A stretch of 64,000 bases of DNA from Pseudomonas indica NBRC 103045 (lineage in GTDB: Bacteria; Pseudomonadota; Gammaproteobacteria; Pseudomonadales; Pseudomonadaceae). The stretch lies in NCBI RefSeq assembly GCF_002091635.1, contig NZ_BDAC01000016.1, forward strand, positions 33,486 through 97,485, in the 5' to 3' direction. A program made the translations under genes and the position numbers. The notes under the pieces are model-generated. The model was not told the origin of the DNA and made no database searches. It saw only the letters and a list, made by a program, of their open reading frames with translations. Of this stretch, positions 28,061 through 36,563 are shown in pieces (within the stretch, counting starts at the first letter, position 1; each line of letters opens with the position of its first letter).

Positions 28061-29119
28061 ATGGACAGCCAGGATGAAGTCATCGCTTTTCTCTCCCGCC
28101 CGGATAGCTACGGCGATCCGGCCGGTACGGTCGAGCGCATCGAGCCCCATGGCTCGGTGGTTTTCCTGCATGGCCGATACGCCTACAAGCTCAAACGAGC
28201 CGTCGCCTATGCCGCACTGGACTTCCTGACCCGCGAAAGCCGTGAACGGGCCTGTCGTGCGGAACTGGTATTGAATCGTCGGACGGCACCCGATCTCTAC
28301 CTGGCAGTGCGCTCGATCGACCGCACCGCCGATGGTAGCCTGATATTCGACGGTGGCGGATCAGCTGCGCTGGATTGGGTCGTGGTGATGCGTCGCTTTC
28401 CTCAGGGCGCGCTGTTCGAGCGCATGGCGTCCGACGGTCGCCTCACTGTCGACCTGATGGACAAACTGGGCGAAGAGATTGCGCGCTTCCATGCACTGGC
28501 CGAAATCACTCCGGGCTTCGGCGGAGCCGATGGCATCCGCCAGGTCATCGAAGACAACCACCGCGAACTCTGCCGCTACCCCGCGGTGCTCGACGTTCGG
28601 GCGCTATACCGGCTGCACGATGCTTCGCTCGGCAGGCTCGACGAACTCGCCTCCCTGCTCGACCGACGACGGCTGGAGGGCCGTGTGCGGCGATGCCACG
28701 GCGATATGCGCCTGGCCAACATCTGCCTGCTGGATGGCCGGCCGACACTATTCGATGGTATCGAGTTCAGCGACCCCCTCTCCTGCATCGACGTGCTCTT
28801 CGATCTAGCCTTCGTGCTCATGGATCTCGACCACCATGGCCTCGCCCCGTTGGAAGATCGCCTGCTCCGGAGCTATTTGTGCCACAGCGACGCGCTCGAA
28901 GACTGCCGCCCGCTACCCTTGTTCCTGTCGTTGCGAGCAGCGACCCGCAGCTTCACCCTGGCCTGCAGTGCCGGCCGGCAAGAGAAACCGACAGCCGCAC
29001 ACGACAAGGCCCGGCGGGCACGGGCACTCCTGCGCCTGGCCGAACTCTTTCTGAAGGAAACCACCGCCCAAGGCCGGCGACCCTGCGTGGCGCCCCCGGC
29101 AGCCAGGAGTGGACCATGA
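28061..29119 (+). CDS. APH-fold (aminoglycoside phosphotransferase-like) kinase protein
   Basis: The 352-aa protein resembles the APH-like domain of proteins annotated as gluconokinase/AAA or 'aminoglycoside phosphotransferase family'. Visible features are the N-terminal SVVFLHGRYAYKLKRAVAYAALDF (ATP-lobe Lys), the catalytic loop CHGDMRLANICLLDG and the metal-binding FDGIEFSD. Its usual C-terminal P-loop kinase partner domain is absent. The substrate is unknown; antibiotic resistance is unlikely. It overlaps the PRPP synthetase start by four bases (ATGA), so it heads the nucleotide/NAD-salvage operon. Confidence 0.8.
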   Translation: MDSQDEVIAFLSRPDSYGDPAGTVERIEPHGSVVFLHGRYAYKLKRAVAYAALDFLTRESRERACRAELVLNRRTAPDLYLAVRSIDRTADGSLIFDGGGSAALDWVVVMRRFPQGALFERMASDGRLTVDLMDKLGEEIARFHALAEITPGFGGADGIRQVIEDNHRELCRYPAVLDVRALYRLHDASLGRLDELASLLDRRRLEGRVRRCHGDMRLANICLLDGRPTLFDGIEFSDPLSCIDVLFDLAFVLMDLDHHGLAPLEDRLLRSYLCHSDALEDCRPLPLFLSLRAATRSFTLACSAGRQEKPTAAHDKARRARALLRLAELFLKETTAQGRRPCVAPPAARSGP

Positions 29120-30090
29120 ATCGATCGCCTCCCCTGTTGTTCGCTTTGCATGGCAGCGAGGACTACGGGCGCCGGGTTGCGACTCGCCTGGGCCTGCCCC
29201 TGGCGCCGCTGGAAGAGCGGGAGTTCGAAGACGGCGAACACAAGAGCCGCCCTCTGGAGCCGGTCGTCGGCAAGCCGGCCATCGTCCTCCATGCGCTCTA
29301 CGGGGACACCCGGCACAGTGTCAATGACAAGCTCTGCCGCCTGCTGTTCTTCTGTGGCGCACTGAAGGACGCCGGGGCCGCCCGGGTCCATGTGGTGGCA
29401 CCCTACCTGTGTTACGCCCGCAAGGAGCGGCGGACACAGCTCCAGGACCCGATCATCAGCCGCTACGTTGCGGCGCTGTTCGAAACCAGCGGCGTGGATC
29501 GCCTGAGCGCCCTGGACGTGCATAACCCCGCAGCCTTCGACAATGCCTTCCGCATCCCCACCCGCCATTTGGAGAGCGCCGAGCTGTTCGCCGATCGATT
29601 CGCGGCTCTTGCCGCCGAAGGCCGCGTGGTCGCGGTATCCCCCGATGCGGGCGGCACCAAACGGGCCGAGCGGTTCCGCCAGGCCCTGGAGCGGAACCTG
29701 GGGCGACCGGTGGCCAGCGCCTACATGGAAAAATTCCGCAGCAATGACATCGTTACCGGCACCCTGCTGGTCGGCGAGGTACGCGATGCGGTGGCGATCA
29801 TTATCGATGATCTCATCAGCACCGGAGGAACCCTGTTGCGAGCAGGCGAGGCCTGCCGGGCGGCCGGCGCCATGCGGATCTTCGCCGCCGCGACCCACGG
29901 CCTGTTCACCGGCGGCACCGGGCTGCTGGACAGCCCGCTGTTCGAGCGCCTCCTCGTATGCGACAGCGTCCCACCTTTCCGGCTGGAGTCCGAGCGCTGC
30001 GCCCAACGGCTGGAAATCCTCGATACCACGGCCATGGTCGCAGCGTCGCTCGCCGAAGAGTACGGCCTGTCCCGGAAGACATCGCCATGA
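29116..30090 (+). CDS. Ribose-phosphate pyrophosphokinase paralogue
   Basis: The 324-aa protein is a PRPP synthetase-like enzyme: ribose-5-phosphate + ATP gives PRPP + AMP. It has the flexible-loop region YLCYARKERRTQ, AGGTKRAERF and the PRPP-binding loop AIIIDDLISTGGTL (about 233-246). It differs clearly from the housekeeping Prs (weaker ATP-site conservation), so it looks like an accessory paralogue. It starts inside the stop of the APH-like gene (ATGA) and its stop overlaps the nicotinamidase start. That coupling suggests it supplies PRPP for NAD salvage by the nearby PncB. Confidence 0.87.
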   Translation: MNRSPPLLFALHGSEDYGRRVATRLGLPLAPLEEREFEDGEHKSRPLEPVVGKPAIVLHALYGDTRHSVNDKLCRLLFFCGALKDAGAARVHVVAPYLCYARKERRTQLQDPIISRYVAALFETSGVDRLSALDVHNPAAFDNAFRIPTRHLESAELFADRFAALAAEGRVVAVSPDAGGTKRAERFRQALERNLGRPVASAYMEKFRSNDIVTGTLLVGEVRDAVAIIIDDLISTGGTLLRAGEACRAAGAMRIFAAATHGLFTGGTGLLDSPLFERLLVCDSVPPFRLESERCAQRLEILDTTAMVAASLAEEYGLSRKTSP

Positions 30091-30716
30091 AAACCGTTCT
30101 CTGTCCCGACGCCCACGACCTGCTTCTGGTGATCGACGTACAGAACGACTTCTGTGCCGGCGGTGCCCTGGCTATCCCCAGTGCGGACGCCGTGGTAGCG
30201 CCGATCAACCGCCTCGCCCAGTGTTTCGCACACATCGTCCTGACTCAGGATTGGCGCCCCGCAGACCATTGGAACTTCGCCGACAACCACCCCGGCCGTC
30301 GTCCGTTCGACACCATCCACCTCGCCTATGGTGCCCAGGCGCTATGGCCCAGCCACTGTGTGCAAGGCAGCCGGGGCGCGGACTTCCATCCGGGCCTGCG
30401 CCTGTCACGGGCCGAACTGATCCTGCGCAAGGGCTACCGCAGCGGCATCGATTCGTACTCGGCCTTCTACGAGAACGACCGGAGCACCCCGACCGGGCTT
30501 AGCGGGTATCTGAAGGAACGAGGAATCAGGCGTCTGTTCCTCGCCGGGCTGGCAACCGATTACTGCGTGCTCTATTCAGCCCTCGATGCCCGCCGGGAAC
30601 GCTTCCAGGCGGTACTGTTGGAGGAAGCCTGCCGGGGCCTGGATATCGAGGGCTCGGTGGCAAAAGCCTTGCAAGCCATGCGCGGGGCCGGCATCGACAT
30701 ATGGCAGACGGCCTGA
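30087..30716 (+). CDS. pncA: Nicotinamidase
   Basis: The 209-aa isochorismatase-fold hydrolase converts nicotinamide to nicotinate and ammonia. The triad is visible: Asp17 in VIDVQNDF, Lys in ILRKGYRSGIDSYSAF, and the nucleophilic Cys in LATDYCVLYSALDA; metal ligands are in DWRPADHWNF. The ATG overlaps the PRPP synthetase stop (ATGA). It converges on pncB after 28 bases, so the two salvage steps are adjacent but on opposite strands. Confidence 0.93.
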   Translation: MKTVLCPDAHDLLLVIDVQNDFCAGGALAIPSADAVVAPINRLAQCFAHIVLTQDWRPADHWNFADNHPGRRPFDTIHLAYGAQALWPSHCVQGSRGADFHPGLRLSRAELILRKGYRSGIDSYSAFYENDRSTPTGLSGYLKERGIRRLFLAGLATDYCVLYSALDARRERFQAVLLEEACRGLDIEGSVAKALQAMRGAGIDIWQTA

Positions 30717-30744
30717 CGGGGCTCGTCGTCAACCCAGCCGCCAA

Positions 30745-32124
30745 TCAGGACGGCGGTGCCGCACCGCGGCCACCGGTAATAAGGCGATCCGCTTCCGCCG
30801 CCAGGGCGCGCAAGGTGTCGGATACGTGCACGGGGTAGACGGCGGGTTCCAATCCCCGCAGCGCCATGGGCAGGCTCGCCAGTTGCCGTTGCGTGTAGCG
30901 GCGCACCTCCTCCAGAGAGGGCGACGGCCGGAGTCGCCGCCCCTGGCGCATCACCGGCTGGATCAGTGCAGCGCCCCTTGTCGCATCGCCCTCTAGCGTC
31001 AGGGTGTCGCCGCTGCAAAGGCCCGCGCTGTCATAGCGGCGATACACCTGCTTGCGCCCCGGCCAGGTGGCCTTGCCCTCCGAGCGTTTGCGACGGGGAA
31101 GCCCGGCGTACTCCTGCAGTTTGTAGGCACAATCCAGCGCCGGCGCATCGCTGGAGGTATCGAGCCGCGTGCCGATGCCGAAGCCATCGATGGGCGCGCC
31201 CTGGGCCAGCAGATCGCCGATCAGGTACTCGTCCACGCTGCCGCTGGCGAATACCGTGACCTTGTCCAGGCCGCCCTCATCGAGGATCGCGCGGACCTTG
31301 CGCGCGTGCTCGCCGAGGTCGCCGCTGTCAAGGCGCACGCCCTGCACCGCGATGCCGGCGGACGCCAGGCGCGGCGCCAGCCCCACCACCTTGGCGGCCC
31401 CAGCCTCAGTGTCGTAGGTGTCGATCAACAGGACTACCGACGCCGGCAGGCTGTGGGCGAAGTGCTCGAATGCCTCGGCTTCGTTGGCATGTGCCTGGAT
31501 GAACGAGTGTGCCATGGTCCCGGCGAGCGGAATGCCGAACTGCGCGCCGGCCAGCACCGTGGCCGTGGCGGAGAATCCGACCAGATAACTGGCACGAGCG
31601 GCCAGCACGCCGGCCTCGGCGCCATGGGCACGGCGCAAGCCAAAATCCACCAGGCGCTTGCCCGGTGCCTGCAACACGACGCGGGCGGCCTTGCTGGCGA
31701 TCAGGGTCTGGAAATGCAGCAGATTGATCAGGCGGGACTCCACCAGCTGCGCCTCCGGCAGCGGCGCGGTAACCCGCAGGATCGGCTCGTCGGGAAAGAA
31801 CGGCGTACCCTCGGGCATCGCATGCACATCGCCGGTAAAACGCAGGCCGGCCAGGTAATCGATGAACGCCGGCCTGAACATCCTCTGCGTCGCCAGCCAC
31901 TCCAGCTCGATGTCCGAGAAGCGCAGTTGTTCGAGGTAGTCCAGCGCCTGCTCCAACCCCGCAGCCAAGTAGAAGTTCCGGCAACCCGGCAGCTTGCGGG
32001 CGAAGAACTCGAACACCGCCGTGTCGAACATGTCACGCTCGAAGTAACCCTGGAGCATGGTCAACTGGTACAGATCGGTGAGCAGCACCCCGGCATCGGC
32101 CAGGTGAGGTCGCTTCTGCGTCAT
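30745..32124 (-). CDS. pncB: Nicotinate phosphoribosyltransferase
   Basis: The 459-aa enzyme makes nicotinate mononucleotide from nicotinate and PRPP. It has the N-terminal LTDLYQLTMLQGYFER, the phosphorylatable His in DFGLRRAHGAEAG, the phosphate-binding GVRLDSGDL and the FGIGTRLDTSSDAP segment. It is of the longer bacterial type. Together with the nearby nicotinamidase and PRPP synthetase it completes nicotinamide-to-NaMN salvage. The gap to the divergent CapA-like gene carries a near-consensus FNR box (32191-32204). Confidence 0.94.
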   Translation of the reverse strand: MTQKRPHLADAGVLLTDLYQLTMLQGYFERDMFDTAVFEFFARKLPGCRNFYLAAGLEQALDYLEQLRFSDIELEWLATQRMFRPAFIDYLAGLRFTGDVHAMPEGTPFFPDEPILRVTAPLPEAQLVESRLINLLHFQTLIASKAARVVLQAPGKRLVDFGLRRAHGAEAGVLAARASYLVGFSATATVLAGAQFGIPLAGTMAHSFIQAHANEAEAFEHFAHSLPASVVLLIDTYDTEAGAAKVVGLAPRLASAGIAVQGVRLDSGDLGEHARKVRAILDEGGLDKVTVFASGSVDEYLIGDLLAQGAPIDGFGIGTRLDTSSDAPALDCAYKLQEYAGLPRRKRSEGKATWPGRKQVYRRYDSAGLCSGDTLTLEGDATRGAALIQPVMRQGRRLRPSPSLEEVRRYTQRQLASLPMALRGLEPAVYPVHVSDTLRALAAEADRLITGGRGAAPPS

Positions 32125-32190
32125 CTCGCAGTCCTCCCGTCGTGGCTACGGCGACACAGGCAGTTTGCCGTCGGGTGGCACAATGAAGTG

Positions 32191-32204
32191 CTGATATCGA
32201 TCAA
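32191..32204. promoter_or_regulatory. Near-consensus FNR/ANR box between pncB and the CapA-like gene
   Basis: CTGATATCGATCAA differs from TTGAT-N4-ATCAA at one base. Its centre is about 74 bases from the pncB start and 66 bases from the CapA-like start, so it could serve either divergent gene. Confidence 0.65.
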
Positions 32205-32262
32205 GATGCCGATGGTCCGAAGCGCCACCATGGTTCGCAAGGCCAACGAAGAGGGTCCGGCC

Positions 32263-33390
32263 ATGCCCGACGTCCGCCCGCACCTGCGCCTCTTTCTCGG
32301 CGGTGACCTTATGACTGCGAGGGGTATCGACCAAATCCTCCCGAACCCCGGCGATCCCCTCCTGCACGAAGCCTATGTCACCCACGCCGGGGACTACGTG
32401 GCGCTGGCCGAGCGGCGCAACGGCCCGATCCCCCGGCCGGTGGATTTCGCCTACGTCTGGGGCGTGGTGCCCCAGGTCCTGGCCAGACACAGGCCGGACG
32501 TCAGCCTGGTCAATCTGGAAACGGCGGTGACGCGCGGGGGCTGGCCCCAGCCCAAGGGCATCAACTACCGCATGGAGCCGAACAACCTGCCGGTGCTCGG
32601 CGCGGTGAAACTCGACTGCTGCAGCCTGGCCAACAATCATGTGCTCGACTGGGGCGAAGCGGGCCTCCTCGACACCCTGGCGGCCCTCGACCACCTGGGC
32701 CTGGGTCACGCCGGGGCCGGTGTCGACCGACGCAGCGCGACGGCGCCGGCCGTGCTGCCCGTCGTCGGTGGACGGCGCTTGCTGGTGTTCGCTTTCGCGA
32801 CGCCCGATTGCGGCGTGCCATCGGAATGGTCGGCCGATGACCGGCAACCCGGCGTGGCTTGGCTGAGCGAGCTGTCGCCGCGCAGCCTGAACCGGATCGC
32901 CACTCGCATCCGCGCCCTGAAACGTCCTGGCGACCGCGTGCTGGTATCGCTGCACTGGGGTGGCAACTGGGACTTTTCCATCCCGACGGAACAGGTCCGG
33001 TTCGCCCATGGGCTGATCGACGAGGCCGGCGTCGACCTCGTGCATGGGCACTCCTCGCATCACGTCAAAGGCATCGAGGTCTATCACCGCCGACTGATCC
33101 TCTACGGTTGCGGCGACCTGCTGGACGACTACGAAGGCATCGACGGTTATGCCTCCTATCGCAGCGACCTGGGCCTGCTGTATTTCCCCTCGCTGGATGC
33201 CAAGGGCAACCTCCTCTCGCTCCTGCTCTATCCGACGCATCAGTGCCGTCTGAGCATCCAGGCCGCGGAGGACTCCGACCGGGTTTGGCTGCTCGACACC
33301 CTGCAGCGGGAATGCGCACGCTTCGGCTGCTCGGTTATACCGACCGCCAATGATTTATTCCGCCTCGTCTGGCGAGAGGCGCGCCATTGA
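32263..33390 (+). CDS. CapA-family (poly-gamma-glutamate synthesis/metallophosphatase-like) protein
   Basis: The 375-aa protein has the CapA signature blocks: LFLGGDLMTARG at the start, VSLVNLETAVT, SLANNHVLDWGEAG, VLVSLHWGGNW and HGHSSHHVKGIEVY, the metal-binding metallophosphatase-like fold. No signal peptide or membrane anchor is seen, unlike B. subtilis CapA, so it is probably cytoplasmic and unlikely to make capsule by itself. The ATG at 32263 has GAGGGT upstream; an in-frame ATG at 32230 has none. It converges on groEL with a 9-base gap. Substrate unknown. Confidence 0.88.
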   Translation: MPDVRPHLRLFLGGDLMTARGIDQILPNPGDPLLHEAYVTHAGDYVALAERRNGPIPRPVDFAYVWGVVPQVLARHRPDVSLVNLETAVTRGGWPQPKGINYRMEPNNLPVLGAVKLDCCSLANNHVLDWGEAGLLDTLAALDHLGLGHAGAGVDRRSATAPAVLPVVGGRRLLVFAFATPDCGVPSEWSADDRQPGVAWLSELSPRSLNRIATRIRALKRPGDRVLVSLHWGGNWDFSIPTEQVRFAHGLIDEAGVDLVHGHSSHHVKGIEVYHRRLILYGCGDLLDDYEGIDGYASYRSDLGLLYFPSLDAKGNLLSLLLYPTHQCRLSIQAAEDSDRVWLLDTLQRECARFGCSVIPTANDLFRLVWREARH

Positions 33391-33399
33391 ACAGACGCG

Positions 33400-35019
33400 T
33401 CAGCCTGGCAACGGTGGCTCGGTTTCCCGGGGTTCCTTGTCCGGCAGCTCGGTGAGGGTCGCTTCGGTGAGCAACAGGACGCTCGCCACCGAAACCGCAT
33501 TCTCCAGGGCGACGCGGACGACCTTGGTCGGGTCGACGATCCCGGCCCCGTACATATCCACGTAGCGGTTGGTCGAGGCGTCAAAACCGATATCGCCGGC
33601 TTCGGCGAGCATCCGCGCCACCACCAAACCCGCGTCCACCGCAGAGTTCTCCGCAATGATACGGGCCGGGGCCTCCAGGGCGCGCCGAAGGATCTGCAGG
33701 CCCGTTCTCTCGTCGCCTTCGCAACGGCCCTCCTCTTCGGTCACCGCCTTGACGGTACGCAACAGGGCCAGGCCACCCCCCGGCACAATGCCTTCGGCGA
33801 TGGCAGCCTTTGTCGCCGAGATGGCATCGTCCAGAGCGTCCTTGCGGGTTTTCATCTCCGCTTCGGTGGGGGCGCCGACACGGATCACCGCAACGCCGCC
33901 GGACAATTTGGCGAGACGCTCCTGCAGTTTCTCAAGGTCGTAATTGCTGCTGGTCTTTTCCATTTGCGTGCGAATCTGCTGGATACGCGCATCGATGGCC
34001 TCGCGCTCGCCGGCTCCGCCGATCAGCGTGGTGCTGTCGCGGTCCGCCACCACCCTCCGCGCCCGGCCGAGCTGCGACAGCTCCACCTGTTCCAGGCGAA
34101 TGCCGACGTCGCGGGAAATAACCTGGGCTCCAGTCAGGATGGAAATGTCCTGGAGCAGCTCCTTGCGCCGATCACCGTACCCCGGCGCCTTCACCGCCAC
34201 GGCCCGGAGGATGCCGCGCATCTGGTTGACGATCAGTGTCGCCAGCGCTTCGCCCTCAATGTCTTCGGCGATGAATACCAGCGGCCGTCCGCTCCTGGCG
34301 ACCTGCTCCAGCAGGGGGATGAGATCCTTCAGCAGGCCGATCTTTTCATCGCAGATGAGCAAGTAGGCATCCTCCAGCACCGCCTGCATCTTTTCCGTAT
34401 CGGTGATGAAGTACGGCGAGACGTAGCCACGGTCGAAGCGCATGCCTTCGACCACTTCCACCACCGTCTCGATGGTCTTGGACTCCTCCACCGTGATGAC
34501 GCCTTCTCCACCGACCTTTTCCATGGCATCGGCGACCAACTCACCGATCACACCATCGTTGTGTGCCGAAATGGTGGCTACCTGGGCTTTCTCCTTGCGG
34601 CTACGTACCGTCCGGGATTGCGTCTTGAGCGATGCGACGGCCACTTGCAGGCCCCGATCGAGGCCACGCTTGATGTCGATGGCACTTGCCCCGGCCACCA
34701 CGTTGCGCACGCCGTCGGCAAAGATGGCGTGCGCCAGGACGGTTGCCGTGCTGGTGCCATCCCCCACCGCTTCGCCCGTCTGCTCCGCCGCCTGGCGCAA
34801 CATCTGCGCGCCGAGATTTTCCTCGGGATCTTCGAGCACCACTTCCTTGGCAATGGTCACACCATCGTTGCAGACCATTGGCGTTCCCCAGTTTTTCTTG
34901 ATCAGGACTGACTTGGACTTCGGCCCGAGGGTCACGCGTATCGCATCAGCCAACTGAGTGGCACCGCGCAGCACCTTCTCCCGAGCCTCGCTACGGAACA
35001 GAATCCGGGTATGAGCCAT
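33400..35019 (-). CDS. GroEL-type chaperonin paralogue (no GroES partner)
   Basis: The 539-aa protein is full-length HSP60 (E. coli GroEL 547): TLGPKSKSVLI, DGVTIAKEV, the ATP-site GDGTSTATV, DALDDAISATKAAIAEGIVPGGGLALL with the catalytic Asp, and YVDMYGAGIVDPTKVVR. It lacks the Gly-Gly-Met repeat tail and ends in charged, Pro-rich ETEPPLPG. No groES is adjacent, so it must use the chromosomal GroES or work alone. The substitution pattern marks it as an accessory paralogue rather than the essential groEL. A perfect FNR box (35075-35088) is centred about 62 bases upstream. Confidence 0.93.
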   Translation of the reverse strand: MAHTRILFRSEAREKVLRGATQLADAIRVTLGPKSKSVLIKKNWGTPMVCNDGVTIAKEVVLEDPEENLGAQMLRQAAEQTGEAVGDGTSTATVLAHAIFADGVRNVVAGASAIDIKRGLDRGLQVAVASLKTQSRTVRSRKEKAQVATISAHNDGVIGELVADAMEKVGGEGVITVEESKTIETVVEVVEGMRFDRGYVSPYFITDTEKMQAVLEDAYLLICDEKIGLLKDLIPLLEQVARSGRPLVFIAEDIEGEALATLIVNQMRGILRAVAVKAPGYGDRRKELLQDISILTGAQVISRDVGIRLEQVELSQLGRARRVVADRDSTTLIGGAGEREAIDARIQQIRTQMEKTSSNYDLEKLQERLAKLSGGVAVIRVGAPTEAEMKTRKDALDDAISATKAAIAEGIVPGGGLALLRTVKAVTEEEGRCEGDERTGLQILRRALEAPARIIAENSAVDAGLVVARMLAEAGDIGFDASTNRYVDMYGAGIVDPTKVVRVALENAVSVASVLLLTEATLTELPDKEPRETEPPLPG

Positions 35020-35074
35020 GGCGTGTTCTCCATTTCGATACTCGACAGAGTCGGCTCGCCAGTAATGACCCGTT

Positions 35075-35088
35075 TTGATTCATATCAA
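35075..35088. promoter_or_regulatory. FNR/ANR box between groEL and the FNR-type regulator
   Basis: TTGATTCATATCAA is a perfect FNR/ANR site. At -41.5 to the leftward groEL it predicts a start near 35040, a 21-base leader. It lies about 142 bases before the regulator start at 35224, so autoregulation is possible but the spacing fits groEL better. Confidence 0.85.
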
Positions 35089-35223
35089 GCACCCCGCCAA
35101 AGGCCCGCATACCAGCCAAACGCACCGAAACAGGGCTCTATTCTCCGTTCGTCACCAGGCAGCCAAAAAACCGACAAATGGCCAATAGCCACTGCATCTA
35201 ATGGGGCTAATCTGCTAATTCCA

Positions 35224-35973
35224 ATGGATTTCTTGACGCTTATCCGCATGGAAAACCATCCGCGAGCCGGCCGCACATTCGAAGCTCATGTTCACTGCCA
35301 GAGCTGCTCCATCAGAAAGCTGTGCTTTCCCTTCAGCCTGGGCGACGACGAAATCGTGCGGCTAGACAACATCATCAAGCGCAATCGCCCCTTGCAGCGT
35401 CACGAACACCTGTTCCGTGCCGGCGACCGCATGCAGCATGTCTATGCTCTGCGCTCCGGTTCGCTGAAGTGCTATCTGCTGAATGCCGACGGCTCCGAGC
35501 AGATCACGGGTTTCTACCTCCCCGGCGAACTGATCGGCCTGGACGGTTTCGGCACCGGCACCTACCCCACCTGTGCCGCCGCGCTGGAGACCACCCTGGT
35601 CTGCGCCGTGTCCCTCACTCAGCTGGAAGAGCTGGCGGGAACCATTCCCCACCTACGCAAACACCTGTTGCGAGCCCTCAGCCGGGAAATCCACGATGAG
35701 CAGGAGCATTTCACCCATAACCGGGAAACTGCCGAACAGCGCCTGGCCGCGTTCCTGCTCAACCTGTCGGCCCGTTATGCCCGGCGCGGCCTGTCGGCGA
35801 CCGACTTCATCCTACCGATGAGCCGCGGCGAGATCGGCAACTACCTGAGCCTGACTACGGAAACCATCAGCCGCCTGTTCACCCGCTATCGCCAGCAGGG
35901 CTTGCTGAACATCGATGGACGCGAAATCCATCTGCTGAACCCCGCCGCGCTGTGCCATCTCGGTGTTGCCTGA
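35224..35973 (+). CDS. FNR/ANR-type oxygen-sensing regulator (Crp/Fnr family)
   Basis: The 249-aa protein has the FNR cluster cysteines Cys25, Cys28 and Cys34 (HCQSCSIRKLCFP) and Cys127 (TTLVCAV). Relative to E. coli FNR (20, 23, 29, 122) the spacing is exactly offset by five. The cyclic-nucleotide-like sensor domain keeps GSEQITGFYLPGELIGLDG, and the helix-turn-helix GEIGNYLSLTTETISRLFTRY keeps the Glu-x-x-Ser-Arg contacts that read TTGAT. It should therefore bind the FNR boxes in this island when oxygen is low. ATG 35224 is favoured by alignment with ANR; ATG 35248 would also keep all ligands, and neither has a clear ribosome site. It is very likely a second ANR-like protein, not the core Anr. 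Confidence 0.92.
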   Translation: MDFLTLIRMENHPRAGRTFEAHVHCQSCSIRKLCFPFSLGDDEIVRLDNIIKRNRPLQRHEHLFRAGDRMQHVYALRSGSLKCYLLNADGSEQITGFYLPGELIGLDGFGTGTYPTCAAALETTLVCAVSLTQLEELAGTIPHLRKHLLRALSREIHDEQEHFTHNRETAEQRLAAFLLNLSARYARRGLSATDFILPMSRGEIGNYLSLTTETISRLFTRYRQQGLLNIDGREIHLLNPAALCHLGVA

Positions 35974-36208
35974 ACGCCGGTCACCGGCTATCGCCAGAGT
36001 GGTCCCCGAGCCTTCGCATCCACCGATCAGCCTGCCCGCCTTTGGCACCGGAAACTCGATACCGCCTCGGCACGGCACCCTGGCGGCATGGATAAGGCCG
36101 TCACGTCAGGGCCGGTCGAGCCATGCCTTCGCCCTCGTCCAGCCAGCCGTTCCACAGGGCTCTGTCAGGCTCCGGCATCCGTTTGTGCGGGGGCACAGGA
36201 GGGAATCT

Positions 36209-36307
36209 CTACTGAGCCACCCGCCTCGAAGCAACCTTGCAGAGCGATCCGTTGAGATCGATTGGCAAGGCGCCGGTTGGCACCAGATAGGCATGTTCGA
36301 AAGGCAT
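36209..36307 (-). CDS. Possible 32-aa small protein downstream of an FNR-like box
   Basis: An ATG at 36307 (product begins MPFEHAYLVPTGALPID) is preceded by GAGG and opens a 32-codon frame. The near-consensus FNR box at 36366-36379 is centred about 66 bases upstream, the same spacing as that of the CapA-like gene. There is no hydrophobic segment and no family I recognise, so this is only a candidate. Confidence 0.3.
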   Translation of the reverse strand: MPFEHAYLVPTGALPIDLNGSLCKVASRRVAQ

Positions 36308-36365
36308 GGAAAATACCTCAGTATCGAGCGACAACTCCAGTCTGAGAGTCATAGGAAGCGCCGTG

Positions 36366-36379
36366 CTGATGCAGATCAA
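36366..36379. promoter_or_regulatory. Near-consensus FNR/ANR box
   Basis: CTGATGCAGATCAA has one mismatch to TTGAT-N4-ATCAA. It is about 190 bases before the phosphoribosyltransferase gene (36564) and about 66 bases before the candidate small leftward frame at 36307. Confidence 0.5.
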
Positions 36380-36563
36380 GCATGCCACTCTCAGCCGGCT
36401 TAGAAGCCGATCAATGGCATCGCCACTCCCTCCGAGCAAAGCCCCTCCCGACGGCTACCAGTTCCCGATTGGTGAACTCCGAAGCCCTGTAGCCACATCG
36501 GCGCGGCCTGAAGCCCGACCACCGGCTATCGTTAGAGCAAGACGATCCCTGGAGGAACCGGCC

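Larger units (their letters stand above)
35974..36563. other. Intergenic stretch with a weak FNR-like site and a possible tiny gene
   Basis: No clear gene lies in this 590-base gap. It holds a one-mismatch FNR-like site (36366-36379) and a possible 32-codon leftward frame (36209-36307). The rest shows no feature I can support. Confidence 0.5.

Noticed and set aside
28061..29119. Aminoglycoside resistance gene
   Set aside because: Only the APH fold is shared; operon context with PRPP synthetase and nicotinamidase points to metabolism.
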